DNA of 64,000 nt from Chelativorans petroleitrophicus. Its GTDB lineage: Bacteria; Pseudomonadota; Alphaproteobacteria; Rhizobiales; Rhizobiaceae. Both the position numbers and the translations under genes were made by a program. Below, in pieces: positions 8,265 to 16,961 of the stretch. The DNA is taken from assembly GCF_025398195.1 (NCBI RefSeq), contig NZ_JAODNV010000005.1, positions 1-64,000 on the forward strand, written 5' to 3'. Each line of letters opens with the position of its first letter. The first letter of the stretch is position 1. Below the pieces are notes generated by a model. That model was given only the letters and a program-made list of their open reading frames with translations, was not told where the DNA came from and ran no database searches.

Positions 8265-8974
8265 TGCCGCGCCCCCTCGATTGTCACGCGGCGCTCGATC
8301 GCTGACAGGACGATCGAGGAAAGGAGCGCGAGGATCAGATAGAGCAGGCAGGCGACCAAGAAGAACAGGAACGCCTCTCTGGTGACGCGCGCCGCAATGC
8401 TTGTCTGGCGAAGAATGTCGGCAAGCCCGATGACGGAGACGAGCGCCGTATCCTTGAGCAGGATCATCCACAGATTGGAAAGCCCCGGCAGCGCCAGCCG
8501 GATAAGCTGCGGCCAGATGACGAGACGCATGGTGCGGCGGTGAGAAAGGCCGATGGCGTATGCGCCTTCATACTGGCCGCGCGGGATGGCCTTGAAGGCC
8601 GAGACGAAAACCTCGCTCGCATAGGCGGAGAAAACCGCCCCGAGCGCGATCATGCCGGCCACGAAGGCATTGATTTCGATGGCGGTGTCTGCACCCGCAA
8701 GGCGCATCACCTGCCGGACGGCAATTCCCGCGCCGTAATAGACGAGGAAAAGCGTCAAGAGCTCCGGCAGGCCGCGGAAGATGGTGGTGTAGATATCGGC
8801 CGCGGCGCGCAGGTACGGATCGCCAAGCAGCTTGCCGCGGGCAATCGCATAGCCGGCCACGAGCCCGAAAGGGAGGGTGGCAAGCGCCAGGCTGACGGTG
8901 ACCATCATGCCTGTGGCGATGTCGTCACCCCAGCCCTCGGGACCGAAGCTCAATATGGTCAGGACGCTTTCCAT
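8261..8974 (-). CDS. Polar amino acid ABC transporter permease (HisQ-like)
   Basis: Encodes 237 residues. Membrane permease of the HisQ/GlnP type with YTTIFRGLPELLTLFLVYYGAG and the EAA loop PRGQYEGAYAIGLSHRRTMRLVIWPQ. The ATG at 8974 was preferred to a TTG at 8992. It sits 88 bases after the binding-protein gene and overlaps the next permease gene. No gene for the ATPase subunit lies in this cluster. Confidence 0.9.
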   Translation of the reverse strand: MESVLTILSFGPEGWGDDIATGMMVTVSLALATLPFGLVAGYAIARGKLLGDPYLRAAADIYTTIFRGLPELLTLFLVYYGAGIAVRQVMRLAGADTAIEINAFVAGMIALGAVFSAYASEVFVSAFKAIPRGQYEGAYAIGLSHRRTMRLVIWPQLIRLALPGLSNLWMILLKDTALVSVIGLADILRQTSIAARVTREAFLFFLVACLLYLILALLSSIVLSAIERRVTIEGARQ

Positions 8975-9062
8975 CGCGTCAGGGTCCGGCAATCGGGCGG
9001 TTCAGCTATGGAATGCGGCGGGATTTCTCCCGCCGCAGAACGATTGTGACATTCGATGTCGT

Positions 9063-9845
9063 TTATTCGCCATAGGCGTCGAAATCGAAATACTTGTCGT
9101 TGATCTCCTTGTATTTGCCGTTCTCGCGAAGGGCCTTGATCGCGGCATTGAAGCGCTCGCGCAGCTCATCCTCGCCCTTGCGGATGGCAATGCCGACGCC
9201 GGGGCCATGGATCTCCTCGACCGGTGTGATCGTTCCGGCCACGCGGCAGCAGGCGCCTTCTTCCGTGTTCAGCCACTCCTGGAGGACGATGATGTCATCA
9301 ACCACGGCGTCGAGCCGGCCATTGCCCATGTCGAGCTGATATTCCTCGGCCGTCGGGTAAAGCCGGACTTCGCTTTCCGTATAGGTGAGTTCGGCATAGT
9401 TCGCGTGGGTGGTGGAACCCTGCGCGCCGATGGTCTTGCCGGCAAGGTCCTCCGGGGTGACGCCCTGGATGTCGGAATCCTTGGGCACCACAACTGCCGG
9501 CGGCGTGTTGTAGTACTTGTCCGTGAAATCGACCTGCTCCAGCCGTTCGGGCGTGATCGACATGGAGGCGATGATGGCATCGAACTTGCCGGCCTGCAGA
9601 GCTGGGATCATGCCATCCCAATCCTGGGTAACGAACTCGCACTCCGCCTTCATCTCCTCGCACAGTGCGCGGGCGATGTCGATGTCGAAGCCGGCGAGCT
9701 GGCCGTCGGCGGTGGTGTAGTTGAAGGGCGGATAGGCGCCCTCGGTGCCGATCCGGATCTTGGTTCCGTCCTGGGCGTGTGCCGCGCCCGCCGCAAGGGC
9801 GAGAAAAGCCGCCGAAAACAACGCCAAACGCCGTGTGGTACGCAT
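9063..9845 (-). CDS. Periplasmic amino acid-binding protein of ABC importer (SBP_bac_3 family)
   Basis: Encodes 260 residues. A Sec signal peptide (ALFSAAFLALAAGAAHA, cleavage near residue 25) precedes the binding domain: IGTEGAYPPFNYTTADGQLAGFDIDIA, MIPALQAGKFDAIIASMSIT and GNGRLDAVVDD are signature stretches of the lysine/arginine/ornithine, histidine and opine binding proteins. One internal CC pair (EGACCR) is uncommon. First gene of the importer operon. Substrate cannot be fixed beyond a polar or basic amino acid. Confidence 0.9.
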   Translation of the reverse strand: MRTTRRLALFSAAFLALAAGAAHAQDGTKIRIGTEGAYPPFNYTTADGQLAGFDIDIARALCEEMKAECEFVTQDWDGMIPALQAGKFDAIIASMSITPERLEQVDFTDKYYNTPPAVVVPKDSDIQGVTPEDLAGKTIGAQGSTTHANYAELTYTESEVRLYPTAEEYQLDMGNGRLDAVVDDIIVLQEWLNTEEGACCRVAGTITPVEEIHGPGVGIAIRKGEDELRERFNAAIKALRENGKYKEINDKYFDFDAYGE

Positions 9846-9952
9846 CAATGTTCCTCTCTGTCACGTTTTCGCCCCGGCACTTTCCACTCAGGTGCGAGGG
9901 CCTGGAACGATATTCCCATTCCTGGCGATAAAATTGCAACCATAAAGGTAGC

Positions 9953-10462
9953 TTAGAGCGTGGATTTCAGATGGAGATATGCCGCAATGAAGCTCGCGAT
10001 CGCCTCCGTATCGTCCAGGTCGAAAGCGGGAAGCAAATCGGTCACCGGATGATCGCTCGCGACGGCGACGATACCGGTCACCGTGCCTGCGAGCGGGGTC
10101 CGGTCTCTGGCCTCCAGACGGCGGCACTCGATCTTGGGATGGGGTTCGTTCTTGAAGCCCTCCACAAGGACGAGGTCACAAGGCGACAGCTTTGCGAGGA
10201 TTTCAGACAGAGCCGGCTCGTCCTCACCCTCGCGTAGCTCGTGCATGAGCGCCCAACGCCGGGATGAAACCACGACCGTTTCGAAAGCACCCGCTGCGCG
10301 ATGGCGGAAGGAGTCCGAGCCAGGCTGGTCCACATCGAAGCTATGATGGGCATGCTTGACCGTGGCAACGCGATATCCGCTGTCAGCGAACGTGGCCACG
10401 AGGCGCTCCATGAGCGTTGTCTTGCCGGAGTTCTTCCAGCCGGTGACGCCGAAAATCTTCAT
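9953..10462 (-). CDS. mobB: Molybdopterin-guanine dinucleotide biosynthesis protein B
   Basis: Encodes 169 residues. A small P-loop GTPase-like protein with the Walker A motif GWKNSGKTT near the N-terminus, VKHAHHSFDVDQPGSDSFRH and LVLVEGFKNEPHPKIE, all typical of MobB. It assists MobA in attaching GMP to molybdopterin. Its ATG overlaps the mobA stop by four bases, so the two are coupled. Confidence 0.93.
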   Translation of the reverse strand: MKIFGVTGWKNSGKTTLMERLVATFADSGYRVATVKHAHHSFDVDQPGSDSFRHRAAGAFETVVVSSRRWALMHELREGEDEPALSEILAKLSPCDLVLVEGFKNEPHPKIECRRLEARDRTPLAGTVTGIVAVASDHPVTDLLPAFDLDDTEAIASFIAAYLHLKSTL

Positions 10463-11076
10463 CTTGGTGCTTTCCCCGCCATCTGCTCGGCCGCCTTCAG
10501 ATCGGTGGGCGTGTTGATGTTGAAAAAGGGATCCTGCCCAGCCCCGGGCGCGAAATCGACGGCTACCGCCGGGTGATGCTCGCCCGCAAAGGCCCGCATG
10601 GACGCCGCGCCTTGGTTTTGAAGGAAGGCTTCCAGCTTACCGGCGAGCGAGACCGGCCAGAGCGCGAAGGTGGGATGAACCCGGCCGCTGGAGAGCGCCT
10701 GAACAATGCTTCCGGACGCATCGGCGGCAGCCCTCAGTTTGGTCACCAGATCGCGGGGAAAGAAGGGCGTGTCGCAGGCAACCGTCGCCACATGAGTGTA
10801 TCCGCGCGGCAGATCCTGTGCCCAGCGCAATGCTGCCAGCACACCGCCGAGCGGCCCCATTCCTGTCAGTGTATCGGGGATGACGGGAAGGCCGAAGCGT
10901 TCGAGACGGGCAGGATCGGTATTGGCATTGATCGCCAGTGCATCCACCTGAGGGCGCAAGTGTTCGATCACATGGGCAAGCAGCGGCTTGCCGGCGAGGG
11001 GGCGCAGGAACTTGTCACCGCCGCCCATGCGTGCCGATCGGCCTCCGGCCAGGATGACGCCTGCGATCCCGCTCAT
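10459..11076 (-). CDS. mobA: Molybdenum cofactor guanylyltransferase
   Basis: Encodes 205 residues. Nucleotidyltransferase fold with GVILAGGRSARMGGGDK (GTP-binding LAGGxxxRMGxxDK motif), INANTDP, VACDTPFFP and NINTPTDL near the C-terminus. MobA uses GTP to make molybdopterin guanine dinucleotide for molybdoenzymes. Directly upstream of and overlapping mobB. moaA lies 2.3 kb upstream on the same strand. Confidence 0.94.
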   Translation of the reverse strand: MSGIAGVILAGGRSARMGGGDKFLRPLAGKPLLAHVIEHLRPQVDALAINANTDPARLERFGLPVIPDTLTGMGPLGGVLAALRWAQDLPRGYTHVATVACDTPFFPRDLVTKLRAAADASGSIVQALSSGRVHPTFALWPVSLAGKLEAFLQNQGAASMRAFAGEHHPAVAVDFAPGAGQDPFFNINTPTDLKAAEQMAGKAPR

Positions 11077-11094
11077 GGTCTCACCATAGAAGGT

Positions 11095-12303
11095 CTAAAT
11101 CTCACCCGCCTTGCGTGCGACATGTATGACATAAAGCGCGGCCACGGTGGCACAAAGGGAAGATGTCAGCATCACGAAGATAAGCGGGTAGGGTCCCGAC
11201 TGGGGTGTCAGCAGTGCGCCGCCGAGCACCGACAGCGCCGCGCCTCCGCCGATCTGAAGGGCGCCACCGAGGCCAGAAGCCGATCCCGCCAGATGGGGAC
11301 GGACGCTGACCATGCCTGTGGTCGCGGTCGGCAGGGTCATGCCGTTGCCGAGGCCGAGCACGATCGTGGGTCCGAACAGCGAAAGAGGATGGTAGAAGCC
11401 CACCCAGAACAGGAGGGCAGACAACACCATGCCTACAACGCAGATGAGGGTTCCGGTCAGCATCATCCGGTTGATCCCCATCGCCTTCGAATAGCGGCCG
11501 GTCAGGAAATTGCCGATGGCATAGCCCAGCGAGCAGCAGGCGAAATACATTCCGTAGGCCGAGGGCGACAGGCCGAGAAGCTCCGTGGCGACATAGGGTC
11601 CGCCGCCTAGAAAGGCAAAGAAGGCACCGGCGTTGAAGCTCGCCGTGGCCGTATATCCCCAAAAGCGGCGCGATTTGAGGAGTTCGGGATAGTTCCGGAA
11701 CTGCGCGGCGATGCTGGACGACCGGTGAGCGTTCGTCTCGCCAAGGTCGAAATAGACCACGAGGAAGGACAGGATGCCGAAGGCAAACAGCAGGTGGAAC
11801 GTTGCCTGCCAGCCGTAAAGCTCATCGAGCAAGCCGCCTACGAATGGCCCGATCATCGGTGCCAGGGTCATTCCCATGGTGATATAGCCGATGCGGCTGG
11901 CCGCCTCGTTCGTTTCGACCGTGTCGCGCACGATAGCGCGCGACAGCACCATGCCGGAGGCTGCGAATGCCTGCAGCACGCGGAAGGCAAGCAGAACCTC
12001 TATGGTTGGCGCAAACGCGGCAGCGAGCGTCGCGAGGGTGAAGACGGCAAAGCTCGCAAGCATGACGGGCCTGCGTCCGAAGCGGTCAGAGGCGGGGCCT
12101 ATGCCAAGCTGCAGCACCGCCGTAGCGGCCAGATAGCCCGATACGGTGAGTTGAACGATGGCGTAATCCGCATCGAAATAGTCGGCCATGCCTGGCAGCG
12201 AGGGCAGAAACAGGTTGCTGGCGAGAGCCGCTGTCGCGGCTGCCATCACCAGCGTGACGATATGGGGCGGTGTCGTGTTGTCGAAGGGGCGAACGGCCGT
12301 CAT
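11095..12303 (-). CDS. Bcr/CflA-type drug-resistance MFS transporter
   Basis: Encodes 402 residues with about twelve hydrophobic helices. LPSLPGMADYF, GPASDRFGRRPVML (motif A between helices 2 and 3) and SRAIVRDTVE are hallmarks of the Bcr/CflA drug:proton antiporter group. Located in the inner membrane. The stop lies 18 bases before mobA, so read-through into mobAB is likely. The substrate is unknown. Confidence 0.88.
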   Translation of the reverse strand: MTAVRPFDNTTPPHIVTLVMAAATAALASNLFLPSLPGMADYFDADYAIVQLTVSGYLAATAVLQLGIGPASDRFGRRPVMLASFAVFTLATLAAAFAPTIEVLLAFRVLQAFAASGMVLSRAIVRDTVETNEAASRIGYITMGMTLAPMIGPFVGGLLDELYGWQATFHLLFAFGILSFLVVYFDLGETNAHRSSSIAAQFRNYPELLKSRRFWGYTATASFNAGAFFAFLGGGPYVATELLGLSPSAYGMYFACCSLGYAIGNFLTGRYSKAMGINRMMLTGTLICVVGMVLSALLFWVGFYHPLSLFGPTIVLGLGNGMTLPTATTGMVSVRPHLAGSASGLGGALQIGGGAALSVLGGALLTPQSGPYPLIFVMLTSSLCATVAALYVIHVARKAGEI

Positions 12304-12348
12304 GTCCTGTCTATGCCTGTTTGCGGAATGCGGGGACAGCGCTTCTCC

Positions 12349-13269
12349 TCATGTGCCATCCGGTGCCATCCCCGGGCCGGTGCTTTCGGTGATCGGCCGT
12401 TTCTTGCCCACCACCTGCTCGCGGTAGAGCGCATAGAGGCCTGAGGCGACGACAACCGCCCCGCCGACGAGCATGGCCGCGTCGGGCACGTCGCCGAAGA
12501 CGATGTAGCCCAGAATGATTGCCCAGAGCAGCCCGGTGTATCGGAACGGTGCTATGAAGGAGATGTCGCCTTCGCGCATGGCGGCGATGATGAACTGATA
12601 TCCGAAGACGAGTGCAATTGCGCCAGCGGCGAGGGGCGCGGTGTCCGACAGGGTGACCGGTGTCCAACCGCCGAATGGCTGCACCAGCAGCGCACCGCAG
12701 AGCGTGACGGACACCGATGTTGCGGTCGAGACAAGGGAGGTTGGAACCGCGCGCGGTATGCGGCGAGTCGCCAGATCCCGTATGACACAAAAGACCACGG
12801 AGGCGAGTGCGCATAGCGACCAGGCGCTGAAGCCCTCGAAACCGGGACGCACGATAATGAGGATGCCGAGGAAGCCGGCGATGATTGCGCCCCAGCGGCG
12901 CCACCCGACAGGCTCGGAAAAGATCAGCGCCGCGCCCAGCGTGACGCCCAGAGGCAGCGCCTGCAGCACGGCGGTAACAATGGCGAGGGGAAGCTGGAAA
13001 AGCGCCAGCAGGAAGGTGACGGTCGCACCCACCTCACCCACAGTTCGGATCAGGACATGCTTTTGCATGAGCATTCCGGGGCGCATGGGAACGTTCTCAC
13101 GTGCGGCCAGAAGAAGCAGGAGCGCCGTGGCAAAGATGCCGCGCAGGAGCATCGCCTGCCCCATGTTCATGGAGGCCGAAACGGACTTCATCAGCGTGTC
13201 ATTGATCGTAAAGCCGGCCATGGCGATCGACATGAACAGCGCGCCGCGCAGATTGGGAGAGAGAGCCAC
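12349..13269 (-). CDS. EamA/DMT family transporter
   Basis: Encodes 306 residues with about ten membrane helices in two EamA repeats. The first starts FMSIAMAGFTINDTLMK, the second near ALASVVFCVIRD. This drug/metabolite transporter superfamily exports small metabolites, and substrate is not predictable. The start codon is GTG, since no ATG lies nearer than residue 13. It sits between moaA (86-base gap) and the MFS gene (45-base gap). Confidence 0.85.
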   Translation of the reverse strand: MALSPNLRGALFMSIAMAGFTINDTLMKSVSASMNMGQAMLLRGIFATALLLLLAARENVPMRPGMLMQKHVLIRTVGEVGATVTFLLALFQLPLAIVTAVLQALPLGVTLGAALIFSEPVGWRRWGAIIAGFLGILIIVRPGFEGFSAWSLCALASVVFCVIRDLATRRIPRAVPTSLVSTATSVSVTLCGALLVQPFGGWTPVTLSDTAPLAAGAIALVFGYQFIIAAMREGDISFIAPFRYTGLLWAIILGYIVFGDVPDAAMLVGGAVVVASGLYALYREQVVGKKRPITESTGPGMAPDGT

Positions 13270-13355
13270 TTCGATTCCGTTGCTGGATTTCGTAAGCCAG
13301 CCTTACGGTCCGCGCGACCGCAAGGCAATCGGGCCAGATCAGGGGAAAATGCTTG

Positions 13356-14357
13356 TCAGCCGCCCGTCACACTCATGTGGCGGGAGACAGCGGGGCGGCG
13401 CGTGCGCCGGTCGATGACGAAATCGTGCCCCTTGGGCTTGCGGGAGATCGCCTCGTCAATGGCCTGCGAGAGCAGTTCGTTGCCTTCGGAGGTGCGGAGG
13501 GGCGTGCGCAGATCGGCCGCATCCTCCTGTCCCAGGCACATGTAGAGCGTTCCCGTGCAGGTGACGCGAACACGATTGCAGCTTTCGCAGAAATTGTGGG
13601 TGAGCGGCGTGATGAAGCCCAGGCGCCCGCCGGTCTCGGCGACTTCCACATAGCGGGCGGGACCTCCGGTCTTGTAGGGGATGTCGGTGAGCGTGAAGCG
13701 GCGCTCCAGCCGCGCCCTCAGTTCGGAAAGCGGCAGATACTGGTCAGTCCGGTCGACATCGACCTCTCCCATCGGCATGGTCTCGATCACCGTCATGTCC
13801 ATGCCGCGGTTATGTGCCCACAGCATCATCTCAGGGATTTCATCCTCGTTGAAGCCCCTGAGCGCCACGGTGTTGATCTTGATCTTAAGACCGGCTGCCT
13901 GCGCGGCGTCGATGCCACGCATCACCTTGTCCAGAATGCCCCAGCGGGTGATCGCCCGGAACTTTTCCGCGTCAAGCGTGTCGAGCGAGACGTTCACCCG
14001 GCGCACGCCGCAATCCGCCAGTTCGGGGGCGAAACGTTCGAGTTGTGAACCGTTCGTCGTGAGCGTCAGCTCGTCGAGGCTGCCGTTTTCCAGATGCCGC
14101 GAAAGCTGGTGTACCAGATGCATGATGTTCTTGCGCACCAGCGGCTCGCCGCCGGTGAGCCGCAGACGCCGCACGCCCTTTTCAATGAAGACCGAGCAGA
14201 GGCGGTCGAGTTCCTCCAGGCTTAGGAGATCTTTCTTGGGCAGGAAGTGCATGTCCTCGGCCATGCAGTAGACGCAACGGAAATCGCAGCGGTCCGTTAC
14301 CGACACCCGCAGGTAGGTGATCGCGCGGCCGAAGGGATCGATCATGCTGGCGGTCAT
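13356..14357 (-). CDS. moaA: GTP 3',8-cyclase (molybdenum cofactor biosynthesis)
   Basis: Encodes 333 residues. Radical SAM enzyme: CDFRCVYC (Cys24, 28, 31) binds the N-terminal 4Fe-4S cluster, and the C-terminal cluster motif begins [13 protein letters not shown]. It also has [12 protein letters not shown] and the terminal GG that is needed in the active site. It converts GTP to the first cyclic intermediate of molybdopterin with MoaC. First gene of a run that ends in mobA-mobB. Confidence 0.96.
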   Translation of the reverse strand: MTASMIDPFGRAITYLRVSVTDRCDFRCVYCMAEDMHFLPKKDLLSLEELDRLCSVFIEKGVRRLRLTGGEPLVRKNIMHLVHQLSRHLENGSLDELTLTTNGSQLERFAPELADCGVRRVNVSLDTLDAEKFRAITRWGILDKVMRGIDAAQAAGLKIKINTVALRGFNEDEIPEMMLWAHNRGMDMTVIETMPMGEVDVDRTDQYLPLSELRARLERRFTLTDIPYKTGGPARYVEVAETGGRLGFITPLTHNFCESCNRVRVTCTGTLYMCLGQEDAADLRTPLRTSEGNELLSQAIDEAISRKPKGHDFVIDRRTRRPAVSRHMSVTGG

Positions 14358-14518
14358 TTCCTATCCTTTGTCGCGCACCCCATGCTCGAAGCATGCCGGC
14401 TCCGGGCCGCATTCCGTCAAGCCCATAGCCTACCACCTGTCCATCGCGAACGGCAACGGCCGAGATCAGCGCTTTCCATCGGCCGCCGGCTAGCGTAGGT
14501 CAAGGGCGGAGGAAAAGC

Positions 14519-14872
14519 ATGAAACCACCAAGCGAATTGCGGGTCTCGAAGGACCGGAAGCTTCTCACCGTCAGCTTCCCCGATGAGGAGCCGATGCAGA
14601 TCAGTGCCGAGATGCTGCGCGTGCTGTCGCCCTCGGCGGAAGTGCAGGGTCACTCGCCCGAGCAGCGTGTGACGGTCGCGGGCAAGCGGAATGTCGCGAT
14701 CTCCGAGATCGAGCCGGTCGGCAATTACGCCGTGCGCATAGTATTCGATGACGGTCATGCAACGGGACTGTACAGCTGGAGCTATCTGGCACGGCTCGGG
14801 CTCGAGGGCGAGAAGCTGTGGCAGGACTATCTGCGCGAACTGGATGAAAAAGGATTGAGTCGCGGCGCCTGA
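14519..14872 (+). CDS. DUF971 family protein
   Basis: Encodes 117 residues. Matches DUF971 (the N-terminal-like domain of gamma-butyrobetaine hydroxylase): LRVSKDRKLLTVSFPD, ISAEMLRVLSPSAEVQGH, ISEIEPVGNYAVRIVFDDGH and YSWSYLARL. The family has been linked to Fe-S protein maturation in some work, but this member's role is unknown. The GGAGG ending nine bases ahead of the ATG supports the start. It is divergent from moaA. Confidence 0.85.
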   Translation: MKPPSELRVSKDRKLLTVSFPDEEPMQISAEMLRVLSPSAEVQGHSPEQRVTVAGKRNVAISEIEPVGNYAVRIVFDDGHATGLYSWSYLARLGLEGEKLWQDYLRELDEKGLSRGA

Positions 14873-14977
14873 TAGGAAGATGAACATAGGTAGCAAGTCG
14901 TGCATTCCGTTGGTAACGAATTGTTTACGATAAGGCGATGAAGCTTGCGATAAGCTGCCGGAGCTGGAACGCCGTCG

Positions 14978-15007
14978 CTTAGCGTTGGTTTACTGAATCA
15001 GTATAAT
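14978..15007 (+). promoter_or_regulatory. Candidate sigma-70 promoter of the L,D-transpeptidase gene
   Basis: CTTAGC (14978-14983), 17 bases, then GTATAAT (15001-15007), close to the rhizobial pattern CTTGAC-N17-CTATAT. It gives a leader of roughly 85 bases before the start codon at 15099. Confidence 0.45.
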
Positions 15008-15098
15008 TTGATCGATCGGTTGCCGGCGCACCTCCCAAGGACGCAGGCGAGAGGGGTACAGGCTCGGATCATTGTCGCACGAACCGCGGGGACAGGAA

Positions 15099-16955
15099 AT
15101 GGCAGGAAAAATCGCAACCAGAACCGGCCTGTCGGCCCTGGCGCTTGCGGTGGCCCTTACCGGAGGAACGACTTCGGCAAATGCCGAGCAGTATCTGTTC
15201 GACAGGCTGTTTGGCCGCAACAGAGCCGCCCGGCAATATGTTGAACCGGCACCCGTGCCGCAGACCACGGGCGCCGTGCGGGTTGTGCCGAAGGTTTCTT
15301 CGCCGTCCTATTACAACTACACGCCGGAAGCGCCGGTGAAACTGGATCTGGTCAGCCTTGCCGCCGCGCTTGAAGGGGACGAGGCGAAGGAGCAGGCGGA
15401 TACGGATTTCGCCCGGGCGGTCGCGCGGCTCACCGATTTCGAGTTGTTGGCGGAAAAGAAGATCGCCGCCGCCCTTGTCGACTATTACGCCGAAAATCCC
15501 AACTTCATCTGGGTGGATGAAAACGGGCCAAACGAGCGGGCGAAAGCCGTTCTTGACGTGCTTGCCGACGCTGCGGATTACGGCCTTCAGGAGACCGATT
15601 ACGTGGTCAGCCCGCCGTCGCTGGACGAGCCCGGCGCCGCGGATGAGCGAATGGCAGAACTGGCCCGCTTCGAGCTTACCCTTTCGGCAAGGGCGCTACG
15701 CTATGCGCGCGATGCGCATCTGGGTCGCGTGAACCCGAACAAGCTGTCGGGCTATCACGACTTTCCGACCAAGCCCCTTGAAGAGCGCCGCGTGCTGGAA
15801 GTGCTCGCCGGAACGCCAGTCCCGGCGCGCTACCTCAAGGCCTTGCATCCGCAGAACGAGCTTTATGCCGCGCTTCGGGAAGAGCTGAAGGCTCTGCGGG
15901 CGAGCGCGGAGCGCGAGATCGTGGTGGATCCGGAAACCTTTGTGCGGCCGGGCGAGAGCCACAGCGAGTTCCCGAAGATCCTTCAGATCATCGAGCGCGA
16001 TGCGGACGAGGCCTTCCTCGCCGAATACGGCGACATTCTTACGGCTCACCGCGGCAGCGAGACCTACGCGCGTGAACTGGTTCCGGTCATCAAGGCCGCC
16101 CAGAAGCTTCATGAACTCAACCCGGACGGCATTATTGGCCAGCGTACGGTCAGTGCGCTTGCCGGCGAGTCCCGCGCCGCGCGCATCGAGAAGGTGCTGC
16201 TGTCCCTAGAGCGGCTGCGCTGGCACCCGTCTCACCTGGGCAGCACTCGGGTCATGATTAACGTGCCGTCCTTCACAGCAAGCTTCATCGACAATGGCGA
16301 AGTGCGGTTGTCGATGCGTGCCGTGGTGGGCTCGCGATCAAATCAGACGAGCTTCTTTCACGACAAGATCGAATATGTCGAATACAACCCCTATTGGGGC
16401 GTGCCGCGCTCGATCCTGATCAACGAAAAGCTGCCGCAGCTTATCCGCGATCCGGGTTATCTGGACCGGGCCGGCTATGAAGTGACCGATGCGCGCGGGC
16501 GGCGTATTCCCTCCGCGGCCATCAACTGGGCAGCCTACGGATCGAATATTCCGTTCAGCGTGCGGCAGAAGCCGGGGCCGGGCAATGCGCTCGGGCAGCT
16601 AAAGATCATGTTCCCTAACAAGCATGACATCTATATGCACGACACCCCGGACAAGGGGCTGTTCGCCCGTGACATGCGCGCCTTCAGCCACGGCTGTGTG
16701 CGCCTGCAGGAGCCGCGCGCCATGGCCGCCGCTGTGCTCCGCGTCTCCGAGGAGGAGGTGGGGCGCAGAATTGCCCAGGGACGCAATTCGCGTCAGGACG
16801 TTCCGGAAGCAATTCCCGTCTATGTCGGCTACTTCACCGCATGGCCGGAACCGGACGGCAGCGGAATCTCCTATCATCCGGACGTTTACGGCCGGGATGC
16901 CCATCTCCAGGAAGCACTTCAGAAGGTGGAGAAGCTGCGAGCCCCGGGTAGCTGA
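15099..16955 (+). CDS. L,D-transpeptidase, YcbB/LdtD-like
   Basis: Encodes 618 residues. Signal peptide (LALAVALTGGTTSANA, cleavage near 29), a long scaffold region, a PG_binding_1-like stretch (ELNPDGIIGQRTVSAL, about 344-359) and a YkuD catalytic domain ending SHGCVRLQEP with His531 and nucleophile Cys533. Forms 3-3 crosslinks in periplasmic peptidoglycan or attaches proteins to it, which is important in rhizobia that grow from the pole. ACAGGA just before the ATG at 15099 selects this start over an upstream TTG. Convergent with trkH. Confidence 0.9.
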   Translation: MAGKIATRTGLSALALAVALTGGTTSANAEQYLFDRLFGRNRAARQYVEPAPVPQTTGAVRVVPKVSSPSYYNYTPEAPVKLDLVSLAAALEGDEAKEQADTDFARAVARLTDFELLAEKKIAAALVDYYAENPNFIWVDENGPNERAKAVLDVLADAADYGLQETDYVVSPPSLDEPGAADERMAELARFELTLSARALRYARDAHLGRVNPNKLSGYHDFPTKPLEERRVLEVLAGTPVPARYLKALHPQNELYAALREELKALRASAEREIVVDPETFVRPGESHSEFPKILQIIERDADEAFLAEYGDILTAHRGSETYARELVPVIKAAQKLHELNPDGIIGQRTVSALAGESRAARIEKVLLSLERLRWHPSHLGSTRVMINVPSFTASFIDNGEVRLSMRAVVGSRSNQTSFFHDKIEYVEYNPYWGVPRSILINEKLPQLIRDPGYLDRAGYEVTDARGRRIPSAAINWAAYGSNIPFSVRQKPGPGNALGQLKIMFPNKHDIYMHDTPDKGLFARDMRAFSHGCVRLQEPRAMAAAVLRVSEEEVGRRIAQGRNSRQDVPEAIPVYVGYFTAWPEPDGSGISYHPDVYGRDAHLQEALQKVEKLRAPGS

Positions 16956-16961
16956 TGCCCT

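Noticed and set aside
8877-9956. 359-codon plus-strand frame
   Set aside because: Covers the binding-protein gene in reverse; the binding protein has a signal peptide and family motifs.
14358-14518. Molybdenum-cofactor riboswitch upstream of moaA
   Set aside because: Only 160 bases shared with a divergent gene and no extended conserved stem structure seen.
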